Shown piece after piece: positions 1-11,375 of a DNA stretch of 64,000 nt. The notes beneath the pieces were generated by a model. It made no database searches. It was not told the DNA's origin and saw only the letters and a list, made by a program, of their open reading frames with translations. Position 1 is the stretch's first letter; each line of letters starts with the position of its first letter. The stretch lies in assembly GCF_037975245.1 (NCBI RefSeq), contig NC_092571.1, positions 23,007,564 through 23,071,563 on the forward strand, read 5' to 3'. Origin of the DNA: Apostichopus japonicus (Eukaryota; Echinodermata; Holothuroidea; Aspidochirotida; Stichopodidae). The translations under genes were made by a program, and so were the position numbers.

Positions 1-67
1 GTGTACAAGATAAATCATAACGCTACCAATATAACATATATGGCTCTCTGTGAAATCATATGAGCTG

Positions 68-515
68 TTACAACCCTTTACATCGTATCGAATGATATAT
101 TGAATTACACGTGACTGTGGTTGACGTTTCACCTTTATAACTCTTTCTGGTAATGTCAACTGATAAGGGCGTTGTTCCAGTTCGTTCGAAACACAAGCTG
201 TACGTTTGACCGTTGGCCAGCGTTTTTTTCTTGTATACTTCAATGTTATCACGTTGTGAGTTAGAAGGTAAATATACAGTACTTGACAAATGCTTGGGGA
301 TTTCCGACGCAATTGCGTTGGAGATCCTTACTGACTGGATCATGTGACGTAATTAGGCCTACGTTTCCATAGCGATCATACTCATGTTTTGTCATTTTAC
401 TGTCAGATATACAGAGTTGCCCATTTCCATGACGTTTTAATGACTCGGAAGATACGTCATAGTTCGTCGTTGCCATATATGAACTAGCCCATGCATTGGA
501 AAAACGAAACAACAA
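68..515 (-). pseudogene. possible broken or partial coding segment, minus strand
   Basis: Two overlapping minus-strand frames look protein-like but do not join. The upstream frame (515 down to about 330) reads through a polar stretch containing HEYDRYGNVGLITSHDPVS. It is preceded by a pyrimidine-rich tract ending in AG near 500-485, and a GTAAGG donor-like site lies near 330. The second frame (343 down to 68) contains ANGQTYSLCFERTGTTPLSV and ends at a stop. No intron of plausible length fits between them, so this is either an internal exon followed by intron, a frameshifted gene remnant, or chance. I recognise no domain. Product and function are unknown. Confidence 0.22.
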
Positions 516-2613
516 AACATAGCAGCAATATAATGAAACATGTTAAACTTTAATTAAAGTGATGTTAAAGTTTAATTATAGTCGACAAGAATATATTACA
601 GAAGTGGTATTGTTGTTTCACCAGAAACCCCCATGAAATTCAAACGAAAGCGTTACCAAAAGTATATATCATTGGTTTACTCTGTACTGTCGAACAGGCT
701 ATGTGACCGGTGTCGGTGTGTCTAAGTATAAGGTATGTATTGTTTAAATTATCTGTTTGTTATATGTTTGTATTTATATATTTTAATTATATATCTGATA
801 TTGCATTGTTTCTAATCACTTGTTATCGACAAGGGTTTCTCTGTCACTGTGTTCTGTATACAAAATACATTACTCTCTGAATGATTGGAGCCCGTGTTGT
901 TGTGTCAGGCAATAACACATATTCAACACAATTTACGAAACTAAAACTTGACTATTCTTTTAACATGTTCATGTTTAAGCAGCGTGATAAATGCATTTTC
1001 TTCATACTACTTGAATAGAGGAAAATGATGTAATCAAAATAATTCAGTCACAAATAAGCTACATATACGCGTTACTGCAAATTTTTGGAGAGTTACATAT
1101 GGGTGAATGTAATTAGGATATTGCAAAATAACAGTTAGGCAATGGGCATAATGAATGTTATGTTCTTTTTATTTTCTAGATATTTGCCACATATTTGTCA
1201 CAAGGTCCAAGCTATTTATTTCGTAGTATGATGATTCAGTCGCAAAACAGTATTCCCTAAAATGCCATTGTTTTAAATAAAAAAGATTACCCTGTAGACC
1301 ACATGAATGAATTTCAGGAAAAACGATAAACCCAGAATCTGTGACCGCAGATAATCTTACTTTTCGTTATTCTCCAAGTGACCTTTTCAAATCCCTTGAT
1401 GCTAATGTGTTTTTCCCACGGGAATGCCGAATATATCGGTGTTATTAGGTTAAACAGACCAACAACCTTGGCACTGACACTCAACTTGAAACTAAGTAAT
1501 ACGATAGTTTCACATTTCTCTTATAAACCGTTGAGCCTAATATCATGTTACCTCTCGGGGAAACCCGTGTGGCAGTTGTATACCAGCATCATCAGAACAA
1601 TGTTAGCACGTCGCCATTCCATCACTTCTCTGAAAGAAAACAAAGAACGACAAAGAACGACAACAACTTGAAGCGGTCTTAAACGTTTCCGTATTGAGGA
1701 AATGATTCTTCGTGCATATGCGTTCAGAGTGATATGTTGCTTAGTAATTTTTCAGAATATTCGTATTGCGTTCCTGTGTCACACGTGCATGATTCGTATT
1801 GTTCGTGTGTTCCTTGCTTGTTGTATTTTTCGGGAGAGCGAACATGTATATTTAGTAGAGAAGATTGCCGCGTTTCAAGACATAACATTTATTCACGTTT
1901 ATGGACATTTTGCACCTGATTTCTACTGGTATGTATATATATGTATGTTTATGTGTATGATTTGAGGACCATGCAATTTTGTCACGAGGTAACGAAGCTT
2001 AAGCTATTTGTGTAGAAGAGCGTCTGATACTCGTCGGTATATTCGGTGTAGAATTATTGGTCACAGTTACTGAAGGGTGTCATTTGCCTCTAAGTAAGGT
2101 AAGTGTAGCGTTAAATCACTGTAGACTATGATTATTCACGGGGATCATGACAGCAGGTTAGTGGAAATATTGACCAATTTGATAATTAAACTATGGACGT
2201 TACAAATAAGTTACTTCATCCTTGTTTGAACGACCTTAGTCAGAACAATGTGCGATGACAACAAGTAAAATCCATGTTATCTTAAGCCAAACACAGGAGA
2301 GAAGGAAAACAGGCTATGAAATAAAACATTTTACTACAAGAAAAGACTTTTGAACCTTTGAGACGAGGCAGTTGTCTCCAGCTTGCAGCTCTAGTAGTTA
2401 CGCCCATGTAAATATCAGGCTTTTATTTATTTGCTAGCACAATGTGCTCCCGGGACTAGAAGAATAGCAGAAATGTCAGAAGTTCTGTAATCTAATTGAA
2501 ACCACAAAATGTCTTTCTTTTTCCGGTTTAGCTTTGTGTCGTTACCTAGCAACTAATTGTTGATAAGTCGTTTTTAATAGGGAAATTCAGTGAATAAAAG
2601 TAGAATTTACATG
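516..2613. other. non-coding stretch
   Basis: AT-rich sequence with only short open frames of biased, non-protein-like composition. I see no splice-supported exon, RNA gene or clear transposon. Confidence 0.5.
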
Positions 2614-2883
2614 TTATCTCGATTGATTTCCGTCAATGGTAAATTTCAGTCTGAAGTCATCCCTGAAAAAGAAGCAATTAAAGTAAATGATATGAACGTA
2701 AATGTACAGTTGAAAGGAAAACATTTCTATATACCTCTTCTGAGCTAAACCTATAGACCAAGTTGGAATCACTCCCTTCAGAGTTTCCGCATTTGTAACG
2801 TTGAAGAGTTTCAAATTTAACTTCGTGTGGTAGTTCAAAACGGAAGCGAAGTAGAAACGTGGGGGCAAACTCGGAAGTGACAT
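2614..2883 (-). CDS. putative small two-exon gene, about 65 residues, unknown
   Basis: Exon 1 is about 2883-2735 and starts MSLPSLPPRFYFASVLNY. It ends in phase 2 at a GTATAT donor. Exon 2 is 2662-2614, preceded by a good acceptor (pyrimidine tract ending CTTCTTTTTCAG), and restores the frame exactly: the split codon becomes Arg and the reading continues DDFRLKFTIDGNQSR to a stop. The joined protein would be about 65 residues. The start is uncertain because an upstream AG acceptor-like site at about 2905 could extend the exon. The segment alternates polar and hydrophobic residues like a beta-sandwich fragment, so it may be the 3' end of a larger gene. I do not recognise a family. Phase agreement is the main support and could be chance. 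Confidence 0.4.
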   Translation of the reverse strand: MSLPSLPPRFYFASVLNYHTKLNLKLFNVTNAETLKGVIPTWSIGLAQKRYIEMFSFQLYIYVHIIYFNCFFFRDDFRLKFTIDGNQSR

Positions 2884-5164
2884 ATTGGAATGGTCAGGGT
2901 TTCACTGTGGTCTTTATAACGTTTTATAGATAAACAACAGCTCCAAACGTTCCAGAGGGATCCCTTATCTAAACACATTAGCTGTTATACTGGCGGCTAT
3001 GGCACTAAGCTATAAGATCGCTTTGTGAATAGCTTCAAAAGGTGTTAATGTTCATATAATAGTAGCGCATCTTTTCATTAAATATCAGTACCGTTTTCCC
3101 TTGTTGCTGGTAATTGGTTATTTTAAACGTGTCGCTTTAATTAAGAATTTAAATAAGAATACTTGAAATTGCGATTGCGATTTTGTTCTAAACATTTTGC
3201 TGTCTCTAATCAAAGTCCCTTTCCTCTTCTACGTTGTTCCACATCCCTGCCAGATTGAACCCTCTTCCGCCCCTCTGGTATCGTCAATGCGTTTTTATGA
3301 AATTATGTGCAATAGGCAACCCCCATATTCCTCACCCCCTCCCAAAACAAAACAAACTCCCACTCGCTCAGTTTGATATTGTATTGTGATGATGAACGCT
3401 ATGTTACTTTATACATTAAGAGAAGATGAAATCATATTACATAGTTTCAAATCGAAGCTACGCTTGATGGTACTATCATTCAGTGAAAAACTGCCCTGCT
3501 CAGTTCATGTGACCAAAGAGATTTGTTAACACAGCGACTATTTCCACAAAAAATATAAAAACCCTGCAATTGATATTACAGAACTATTAAAGTTATGTAT
3601 GATATGCGCTGTAACATGTTGACACTGTTTTGCCCTTCTTAGCACATATTATTAAACATGTTATTTAACTCTAATGGTCAAGTTTAGTCAGCCATGATAA
3701 AGCAAACTATCCGCATTCGATTGTTTGAATAGGATGGACAAGTCCAACAGAGATGAATATTCAGAAAGTATATTAATCAATCATATAGCGACCCTAGTAG
3801 TTCTGAGATAGTCCCCTGGTTTAATGCATCCCTGTGAGCGTGCCTGTTCTCACGCTCAAATGTAAAGAAAGAGTTCCCATATTTCTCACGTTCGTTGAAT
3901 CCCCCCATAACAATGAGATTTTAGTCACCGGTGTTCACCTCTAGACGACATGTGATCATGTCTAGACGGCAGATATTTCAGGCGTTGCTCACATGAAGAT
4001 TCCTTGGCTGCAATTGTGAATGGCTCTTTGGAGCAGCCAGTTGGGCAAATTTCCTAATGCTAATATCTCTTTAAGAAACATGATATTCATCCTACTCGTA
4101 CTGACAATATGAGTGCTCTGGAGCGGGGCATGACACTATAGTATAGACAAACTTGTTCCAACTGGGTGCTTTGGGGCAATGTACCAAGGAATATTTGTAC
4201 GTGTGCCGTTATGGTACTAATCAAAAGTTCGGATACAACATATCCCATTATAGCAGTCTCCCTCGTATCTTGGTCCGAAATGTGCTGATCGTATCCACGT
4301 TCGGCAGATCTACCACTCGAATCAGAAGGATCTCTTACTGATCCAACTCCATCTGTGATGAAGATGTTTCAAATGGACCATAACCAAATGGTCGCATTCA
4401 AATATTGGTTTCATGGTTTGCTGTGCTTGACGAATACATCACCAATACCTTTGGCACTATTTCCGCCATTGGCATTAGATTTAATTTACATAGGCTACTT
4501 TGCTCATACTTACTACATGCTTAGTACATTGTCATGCATGCCAAGGGTTCCTGAATCAATATCGTTATAAGGTTATACCGGACATTTTGAGAGAAGGTTG
4601 GAATAACAACCTTAAGCGTGGGATACTTTAAAGCACGATATAGATTAGATTACTTAAAGAACAAGATTCATGTCTTTTTGTTTGCCTTATAGATAACAAA
4701 TCTTTGTGGTAAACTTTAAAAATAAAAGACACAAGGACACATATTGTGGCCACTTCTTTTACAAAACGTTTCCATATTGAACATATATGAATGTACTATG
4801 GGAACATATTTCTGCTAAAATTGGAGAACGTCACGTTGTGCGAGGTGGTATATTGTCGGGTCATGTGTTCATTTCAAACTATTTCTGTTCAAGGTTTACC
4901 AAAGGATAAAATAAGACAGGAATGTATTGTATTGTGGGACGCCATATCCCAAACCAGAAAGAAAAACGTATGCGCCGATAACGTCGAACACATTTATTCC
5001 GTGTTTTTCAAGTTATTCATCTGTCAAAACAAAATACAATATTATCTGCCTTATGTAAATGCAACTAACAGTTTTATTTGGAGACCGCACATGCATTTAC
5101 CTCAACATTTAATACTACGCGAGATTATTATTATTCTTATTATATTTCTTTGCTTTTCTTCAGG
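2884..5164. other. non-coding stretch upstream of the Ig/mucin gene
   Basis: No supported exon. An open frame of 143 codons at 4791-5222 runs straight through the acceptor of the downstream gene and has no protein character. A diverged repeat at about 2975-3040 resembles 8575-8630 (shared GTTATACTGGC, AAGCTA and TGTGAATAG blocks). Any untranslated first exon of the Ig/mucin gene is presumably here or further left, but I could not place it. Confidence 0.45.
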
Positions 5165-5178
5165 TAATATTTTACAAG
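5164..5178 (+). other. splice acceptor and short 5' UTR before the Ig/mucin start codon
   Basis: A pyrimidine-rich tract ends TTGCTTTTCTTCAG at about 5163, and the start codon follows 15 bases later. This is a strong 3' splice site and implies an untranslated first exon further upstream. Confidence 0.6.
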
Positions 5179-7461
5179 ATGTCAGCTATAGCATTATTTT
5201 CAATTATTTCCATTATAATTGATCACTCCGTTGGGCAGACAATCACGATTGAACCCTCGGGGGAGATTCGGCTTCACGAAGGAGACCAGCTGGAGCTAGG
5301 GTGTGTTGTACGGGACCCGCTGTACACCAGCATTGAATGGTTCTTTGAAAAAAAGAGATTGTCTGTTAATTTGGAATCCTCCGATTCGAAATATTCAGTG
5401 GCACTGGTTTCCACACAAGAAACTGGATTAAGAAAATATGTATTGTCCACAAATGTTACCAAAGAAGATGATGGGACTTTTAAGTGCAAACCATTCAGGG
5501 AGGGCTCAAGTAGTCCCAGAACTGTTCAGAAGGTACGGGTAGTTGTGTCTTATATACCTGCTCCGATATACCCACTATGCTCGTATGAGGTAGCCACTCA
5601 CAACTTGGAATGCAGCAGTGAAATTGGCAAACCGCTGAAAAACTTAACATGGAACCAATATGTTACAGAGATCCAGTCGACTAATCACCCTGACGGTAGA
5701 TTTAACCATACGCAGATCGTTCATCTGATTGACGTACCTCTACCTCTTACTACAAACGATTCACTTGTTTGCTCCTTCGCCGACGAAGATACCAGAAACT
5801 GTTCCATTAAATATGGCGACGTGTACAATAGCATCCCTCCTCCTCTTATAAATCCTGACGTTAACTTTACATTTTCAGTGTCGATTGATGAGAAACTTTC
5901 GGTTAATTGCACCTCAACAAATCTTTTGAACGGTAGTAACCTTATTTTGGATTATGAAACCTTTCCAGATAAAATTACAGTTAACTATGTCAAAAAAGAC
6001 AAGATGTTTATTTTTACTGACTTACCAGCATCAATCCAGTCGATTAGATGTTATTGTACGCTCAAGTGGGGAAAGCTTCAAAGTTTAAAATCGGACGCCC
6101 TCACCATCGAAGTGATACAACCTTCTGATAAGGAAATTTCCACAACACCTGAATTGACAACCTTCGTCCAACCATCAAAAGTAACAAATACAAAAACTTC
6201 GATGGTGTCAACTAACACAAATGTCACAGAACTTAGCAGAAATGTTCATAATCAGAGTAGCACTATTTCACCTGCGTCGCATCAAACTTTCCTTCCGTCG
6301 TTATCCGCTAGGTCACCTGTGCTGTCAAGTGATCCAGCAATTCCAACAGAAATGGTCTCGACAACACCAAATACACCTCAAGTGATTGATGCCAACCAGA
6401 CATTGGCTTCATTGTTTACTACTTTGAAACCACGAACCACGTCTAAGGTAACAACGGCACCTTTGTATTCAACCACGTCTTCGACAGCAAAACGTACCTC
6501 TGAAGAAGGAGCAATGCACCCAGAACTGAGCACAGCAGTAACTCCAACAGTAAACCATAGAAAAACATCAAATAAAACCCCTGCATTTATCGTTTCAATA
6601 AACCCAGCGACAACGCTACAAATGACCGAAGAACAAACCAACAAAATAAATACAAAGGCAAACACAAAGGCAACCGTAGGTTCACATTTGTCGTCCGAAT
6701 CAGCATCTTTCCTATCGACCACCACAGTAACTAGCAGAGCTCCGCCTTCGACCTCGCTGAATACACAGTCCCTGACAACGTCTTTTCTGCCATCGTCAGG
6801 GGAAGATACAACCACCTTCTCTTCTTCTTCATCGGTGGTAACAATTCCAGTAAGCAGCACCCGGGTAACAAACACACTAGAGCCCACTGACAAACAATCA
6901 ACGAGCTTTCCTGATGCAACTTCAACGCCACCCCGTCCAACGTCAAGGAAAGATACAACCACCTTCTCTTCTTCTTCAGCGGTGGTAACACTTCCAGTAA
7001 GCAGCACCCGGGTACCAAACACATTAGAGCCCACTGACAAACAATCAACGCGCTTCCCTGATACAACTTCAACGCCACCTCGTTCATCGTCAAGGAAAGA
7101 TACAACCACCTTCTCTTCTTCTACTTCTTCATCGGTGGTAACACTTCCAGTAAGCAGCACTCGGATAACAAACACACTAGAGCCCACCGACAAACAATCA
7201 ACGCGCTTTTCAGATGCAACTTCAACTGAAAGACCAAAAGAAGGCAAAAACGACAATGATTCTCACATACACAAGAAGGAAACCAAGTACCTTCTAATCT
7301 TTTTAGTAATAGCCACAATAGTCACTGTTCCAGCATTAATAGTGCTGTTTATCTACGTTAGACGGAGATGTACCGAAGAAGGGCAATATAGAGTAGTTAC
7401 CAAAATGATTTGGGTGAACAATGGGACATCAACGATTGGTTTAAAGGAATTACATATTTAA
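5179..7461 (+). CDS. type I membrane protein with Ig-like domains and mucin-like stalk
   Basis: The gene encodes 760 residues in one uninterrupted coding exon. Residues 1-20 form a signal peptide with a hydrophobic core SAIALFSIISIII and a likely cleavage near GQ-TITIEP. Ig-like region 1 (about 22-125) has the classic Cys42, Trp54 and an EDDGTFKC motif ending in Cys103. Region 2 (about 126-220) has Cys134/145, Trp158 and Cys198/208. Region 3 (about 221-313) has Cys244 and Cys291/293. Residues 315-690 are a Thr/Ser/Pro-rich stalk expected to be heavily O-glycosylated; it contains many N-glycosylation sequons nearby and three tandem 49-residue repeats. The transmembrane helix is about 704-727, followed by RRR stop-transfer residues and a short tail of about 33 residues without a recognisable signalling motif. 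Start choice: first ATG after a good splice acceptor, in front of the signal peptide. It is likely a cell-surface adhesion or immune-type receptor. The ligand is unknown and I give no orthologue name. Confidence 0.85.
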   Translation: MSAIALFSIISIIIDHSVGQTITIEPSGEIRLHEGDQLELGCVVRDPLYTSIEWFFEKKRLSVNLESSDSKYSVALVSTQETGLRKYVLSTNVTKEDDGTFKCKPFREGSSSPRTVQKVRVVVSYIPAPIYPLCSYEVATHNLECSSEIGKPLKNLTWNQYVTEIQSTNHPDGRFNHTQIVHLIDVPLPLTTNDSLVCSFADEDTRNCSIKYGDVYNSIPPPLINPDVNFTFSVSIDEKLSVNCTSTNLLNGSNLILDYETFPDKITVNYVKKDKMFIFTDLPASIQSIRCYCTLKWGKLQSLKSDALTIEVIQPSDKEISTTPELTTFVQPSKVTNTKTSMVSTNTNVTELSRNVHNQSSTISPASHQTFLPSLSARSPVLSSDPAIPTEMVSTTPNTPQVIDANQTLASLFTTLKPRTTSKVTTAPLYSTTSSTAKRTSEEGAMHPELSTAVTPTVNHRKTSNKTPAFIVSINPATTLQMTEEQTNKINTKANTKATVGSHLSSESASFLSTTTVTSRAPPSTSLNTQSLTTSFLPSSGEDTTTFSSSSSVVTIPVSSTRVTNTLEPTDKQSTSFPDATSTPPRPTSRKDTTTFSSSSAVVTLPVSSTRVPNTLEPTDKQSTRFPDTTSTPPRSSSRKDTTTFSSSTSSSVVTLPVSSTRITNTLEPTDKQSTRFSDATSTERPKEGKNDNDSHIHKKETKYLLIFLVIATIVTVPALIVLFIYVRRRCTEEGQYRVVTKMIWVNNGTSTIGLKELHI
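6805..7236 (+). repeat. three tandem 147-bp coding repeats in the mucin stalk
   Basis: Repeat units begin at 6805, 6952 and 7099, exactly 147 bp (49 codons) apart. Each begins DTTTFSSSS and contains VSSTR and NTLEPTDKQST. The third unit has two extra codons and then diverges. Near identity at the DNA level points to recent expansion or homogenisation. Confidence 0.9.
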
Positions 7462-8690
7462 AATTAAATTCGGAACCAGAGAGGTACTTTGTTACAATTG
7501 ATAATAAGATTATAAATATTTTTCGTTGGGATTTCATAACATCTTTGTCATCTCTGGTGGTGTGATAACGTTCGTTTGGAACACTCCTTTGTTGCAAGAT
7601 ACCAGGTAAATTGGGTTGTTCTGTCATCTCGAACTCTAAATAGTAACTCTGACAAAGATAGGCTGGTCCCATCTCGAATCGCATTATATTTTCGGTAATT
7701 TTTTAACATCTCAATCAGGGGCGTAACCATGTACTGGGTGGGAGGGGCGGGGGGGGGGGATTTATTAAGTCGTTAAATGGATGAAACGCGATGATACAGC
7801 ACGTACATGTTATATATTTATGACTCTTCATATAAGCTTTTTGTAAATTTTCTGTTTGCCAGTGGAAAGTGGAGGAGCTGGGCCCGTCTGATGTTATGCT
7901 GGTTGGAGAAGGGGCGGGAGGAGGGCAGGGTGTGCTTTTTATTTCAAAAAGTGATGTAGCATAGCGTCTGTAAATATGATGGAAATCTCGGTATTGCTTA
8001 AACGTGTACATGTTTTGAGTGTCTCTACAGTACTACTGTTCTGAAAGTAACTAGTTCTTTTCAGGTGGAATGATGTTATAATGTAGAAAAGGATTCATAA
8101 ATTGTAGAAACATCAGAGTAAAGAGTGTAATTATAGTGGGTATGTTAAGAGTGTGTTTTTGTTCTCTTCATAATTAAGTTTCTTTTGAAATTATTCATCT
8201 GAAAGAAGTAGGAAAACGTTGATTTTTTCAGTACAGAGAATCTTTGAAGCTATATAAACGTTACATATTAATCAGGTTTGAAGCATTAATCACTAACAAT
8301 ATCATAGTAGAAATGAAGAGCTCTGGAAGGTCTTCCGTCATGATGACGTCATATGTAACATAACATAGGTAACATAGGAAACATCCGCTTCCCAGGTTAA
8401 GTGGGAAGTGGAGGGTGTAGCCAGCTAACGTAGGTTACATTGAATCAAGCATATTTCGAATTAGGGACAATATGCTGAGCTAGATTTTCAACTAATGTGA
8501 AGGGAGCTTTCATATTCAACTCTGCAATGTGGAATATTTGTATGTTAAAGATAAATTGTATGCTATCCTTAGTTCAGTTATACTGGCAGCTGTTACACGA
8601 AGCTACACGAACACCCTGTGAATAGTCTCACAAATTGCCCGTGTTTATCACTTTAAAAACACACTAGTTAAAGGTAACTCCCCCCCCCCC
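7462..8690. other. non-coding stretch 3' of the Ig/mucin gene
   Basis: Presumed 3' UTR and intergenic DNA. An ATTAAA variant lies just past the stop, with no canonical AATAAA nearby that I would trust. It contains G-rich runs at 7739-7758 and 7855-7930, and the diverged partner (8575-8630) of the repeat near 2975-3040. Confidence 0.4.
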
Positions 8691-9000
8691 AGATAGGGGT
8701 CGAAAGATTAGCAGGTTCCTGGTCAGTATGACAACCACACGATCCTGGTCAAAGAAAACTCACCAAGATCCTGGCCAATCCCAACCAGGAAAAGTGGTCA
8801 TAAATTTAACAAATAATGCTGGTAAAATAACTTAGAACAATACCAGGATTCTCTTCAAATACGTAACCTCTAACCAGAAACCATAGTCAAATATTAATCA
8901 GACTCCTTGTTAAATATGATCAGGATTCAGGGTGAGGAATGCACCTCAGCCAGGAATTGTGGTCAACATAGATTCCTGGATAAAACAAAAGACCTTAAAC
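8691..9000. repeat. cluster of degenerate CCTGGTCA / CCAGGA words
   Basis: About ten short variants of TCCTGGTCA or its complement occur at irregular spacing in about 300 bp, in both orientations (for example TTCCTGGTCAG, GATCCTGGTCAAA, GATCCTGGCCAA, ACCAGGAAAAGTGGTCA, GCCAGGAATTGTGGTCA, GATTCCTGGATAA). There is no fixed period, so it is not an ordinary minisatellite. Confidence 0.65.
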
Positions 9001-9807
9001 TCGATCATAAGTAGCAATATTACCATAGTGCAGTTATGGCATTTCATTGCAAAACCATGATATATTTAAATAATTAAAATTTGGTAAGAGGAAAACAATT
9101 CAGTCAAATGATAAACTGGTGTGGACCTTAAGTCACTCACCATCGACCGATAAACTATAACTTTATATAACGATCATTTGAAAAAAAAAATACTCATGAA
9201 AACAATTTTAAAGTTGAGACTATACCATTACACTTAATTGAAAATTATAATGCATGTCATCTTGGAACAAAATCTGGCTAGTCAGTGATGAATTGGCGTA
9301 ATAAGACAACATGACACACACTATGTATATACGTGGGGGGAGGAGGAGGGAGTGGGGGGGGTGCATTTGGGAGATGAGTGTTCATTATGCAAGAGCTGGG
9401 TAATATTTGTTTTCATACTTTGGGATTGCAATAAGTGTGTTTCTTGTATACATTACTGCAGCTTTGATTGATTATAACCAACTTCTATCTGAGTCATGAT
9501 ATCTTTATTGAAAGTAGGGAACTAGGGATAAAAATGTACAAATGATGTATTTTATCAAATATATTTCTGTGTAGACATTAATGTTGTGTACATACTTAAT
9601 ATGATCAAATTCAGCGAAACATCGAAAACACACTACTGAAAGCTCTGAACATATTATTCAATCAACAATGTCCCCATTAGCGATTATATTAACAGATCGT
9701 TTATTGTACTCCCATGTATGTCCCTGAAAGACTGACTACAGGTGCATACATATGGCGATCTTGCTGTATGGGGCGATATGTCCTACATAAAAGGATTTGA
9801 ATCCGTG

Positions 9808-9846
<39 letters not shown>

Positions 9847-11290
9847 AAGTACACTAATGTATCATATATTTTTTTAGTGCACCATGTTCAAACAAAACAT
9901 CGCTTAACTAGGTCTTGTACAAAATGCATGTGCGTTGCTTTTGTTGGCCTATTTATTACACATGCCACTCACTGTTTACGATCCAGTTTGATCCATCAAT
10001 GAATGAACATTCATAAAGGATCGAAAATATGAAAGTGCATGACTTGTGAAAACCACACATTACTTCCAATACAAACTATACATATATGGGTCCAACATAA
10101 TGCCAAGCACAACCAATGTAGAGTTACCGTAGAGTTATCGATCAACCTGTACAAACTGCGTGAAGACGAGAAGTATGTTATTATCGATCAAGGATTATGA
10201 TGTATCTTACCTTAAGGAGACGACAAAAACAGTACTTGCTGTACCGCGGCTTGCCGCATGACGTTAGCATGGCATGACGTTCATTTGGTCAGGAATTCGA
10301 ATTAACACTCCATGTGTATAGTTGATATGTTAATAGTAGCCTAAACGTGCCATGGGCTATGAAACAATGAACACAGTAACTTGTAATGATTCGAAAGGAA
10401 GACTTTTTACAAGTTATAGTGCTACTACAGCAAGTTCATATTCTTATCTGGTCCATGTGAATTGTATTTCAATAGCCACAAAAAAAAAAAAAAAAAAAGA
10501 AGGAAAAGGTAGGTTATATATGAATGAATGTCTTATTTGGAGATTGTTTCTGATTGCTACTGATACGAAGGCATTTCTGACTGAAATGCTATGTCTGACT
10601 TTAAATGGGATCTTCATTAACTTATTTACAGGTATTGCTGGTGAATTACATTAAATGTAAATAACCTACGAGATCTTTTATATAGTTAGTTTCAAATTAC
10701 TGCACAACCTGGAATTGACAATGTGAAACTGGTAAAGCTCTACCTATTACTACCTTGACACATTTAAAGGTGTAGTCTCGGCATTCGTCTTCAAACCTCT
10801 GACTAATGCGTCTCCGGACATGTTGCAACCTCTTCCCTTGCCATACACTTGCAGAATTCAACTTTTTTCCAATAGTTAACAAAGCTTTATATGTGGTTGG
10901 CATGAGCCAATTATAGGTCTTCGAAAATTACCTATAAAAATTGTTTCACAGAATCCGAAAAAAAACTTCTACAAATAAGCACTTACGTGAGGCTAACCCA
11001 AACGTGGATTTTTGAGCTGAACCATTAATATCCCTTTCGAGATTCGGAATGCCACATTCTTAGGATAGCAGTCCATTATCAGAATACAGACGACTTTTGA
11101 CGATGAGTGATTAAAAAGGTAATTAATTTTCTTAGTTTCTTGTAAAGTGCCGTTCAATCTCTCATTGAATTTCTTCTGAGATTTTACAAATGGTTTCTTG
11201 TAATTCAGGAATAACATATTGTAACTGAGGGTGTAGGCATAATGTCAATTAATGAACTGTCTTACTTGTTTTGAACCACTGGACTGCATC
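9001..11290. other. non-coding stretch with simple repeats
   Basis: AT-rich DNA with a G-rich patch at 9335-9362, a (TA)n tract at 9810-9838 and a 19-A run at 10480-10498. A 68-codon minus frame at 10903-10697 has some protein look but no splice or family support. No RNA gene is seen. Confidence 0.45.
9810..9846. repeat. (TA)n microsatellite with short (CA)n end
   Basis: Uninterrupted TA dinucleotides followed by CACACACA. Confidence 0.9.
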
Positions 11291-11299
11291 AATTATTGT

Positions 11300-11375
11300 G
11301 CATGTGGCCTAGTTGGTTTGGGCATTCACATATAGAGCGGTAAGCGCTAGATTAAGTCCCGGTGGAAGGAACAAA
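11300..11375 (+). repeat. tRNA-like SINE remnant
   Basis: TGGCCTAGTTGG at 11305-11316 matches the Pol III A-box consensus. A B-box-like AGATTAAGTCC lies about 45 bases downstream, the normal tRNA spacing, followed by CGGTGG. The D-arm is recognisable, but the anticodon region and acceptor stem do not fold well, so it is a decayed tRNA-derived element and not a tRNA gene. Confidence 0.5.

Noticed and set aside
4791..5222. 143-codon plus-strand frame overlapping the start of the Ig/mucin gene
   Set aside because: It runs through the splice acceptor at 5163, has no domain or signal, and its composition is that of AT-rich intronic DNA.
6378..7256. 292-codon open frame on the minus strand
   Set aside because: It is the antisense of the Thr/Ser-rich stalk of the Ig/mucin gene; low-complexity coding DNA commonly keeps the opposite strand open.
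7730..8000. DNA transposon starting CAGGGGCGTAACC
   Set aside because: The left end looks like a transposon terminus, but no inverse partner is present within the next several hundred bases.
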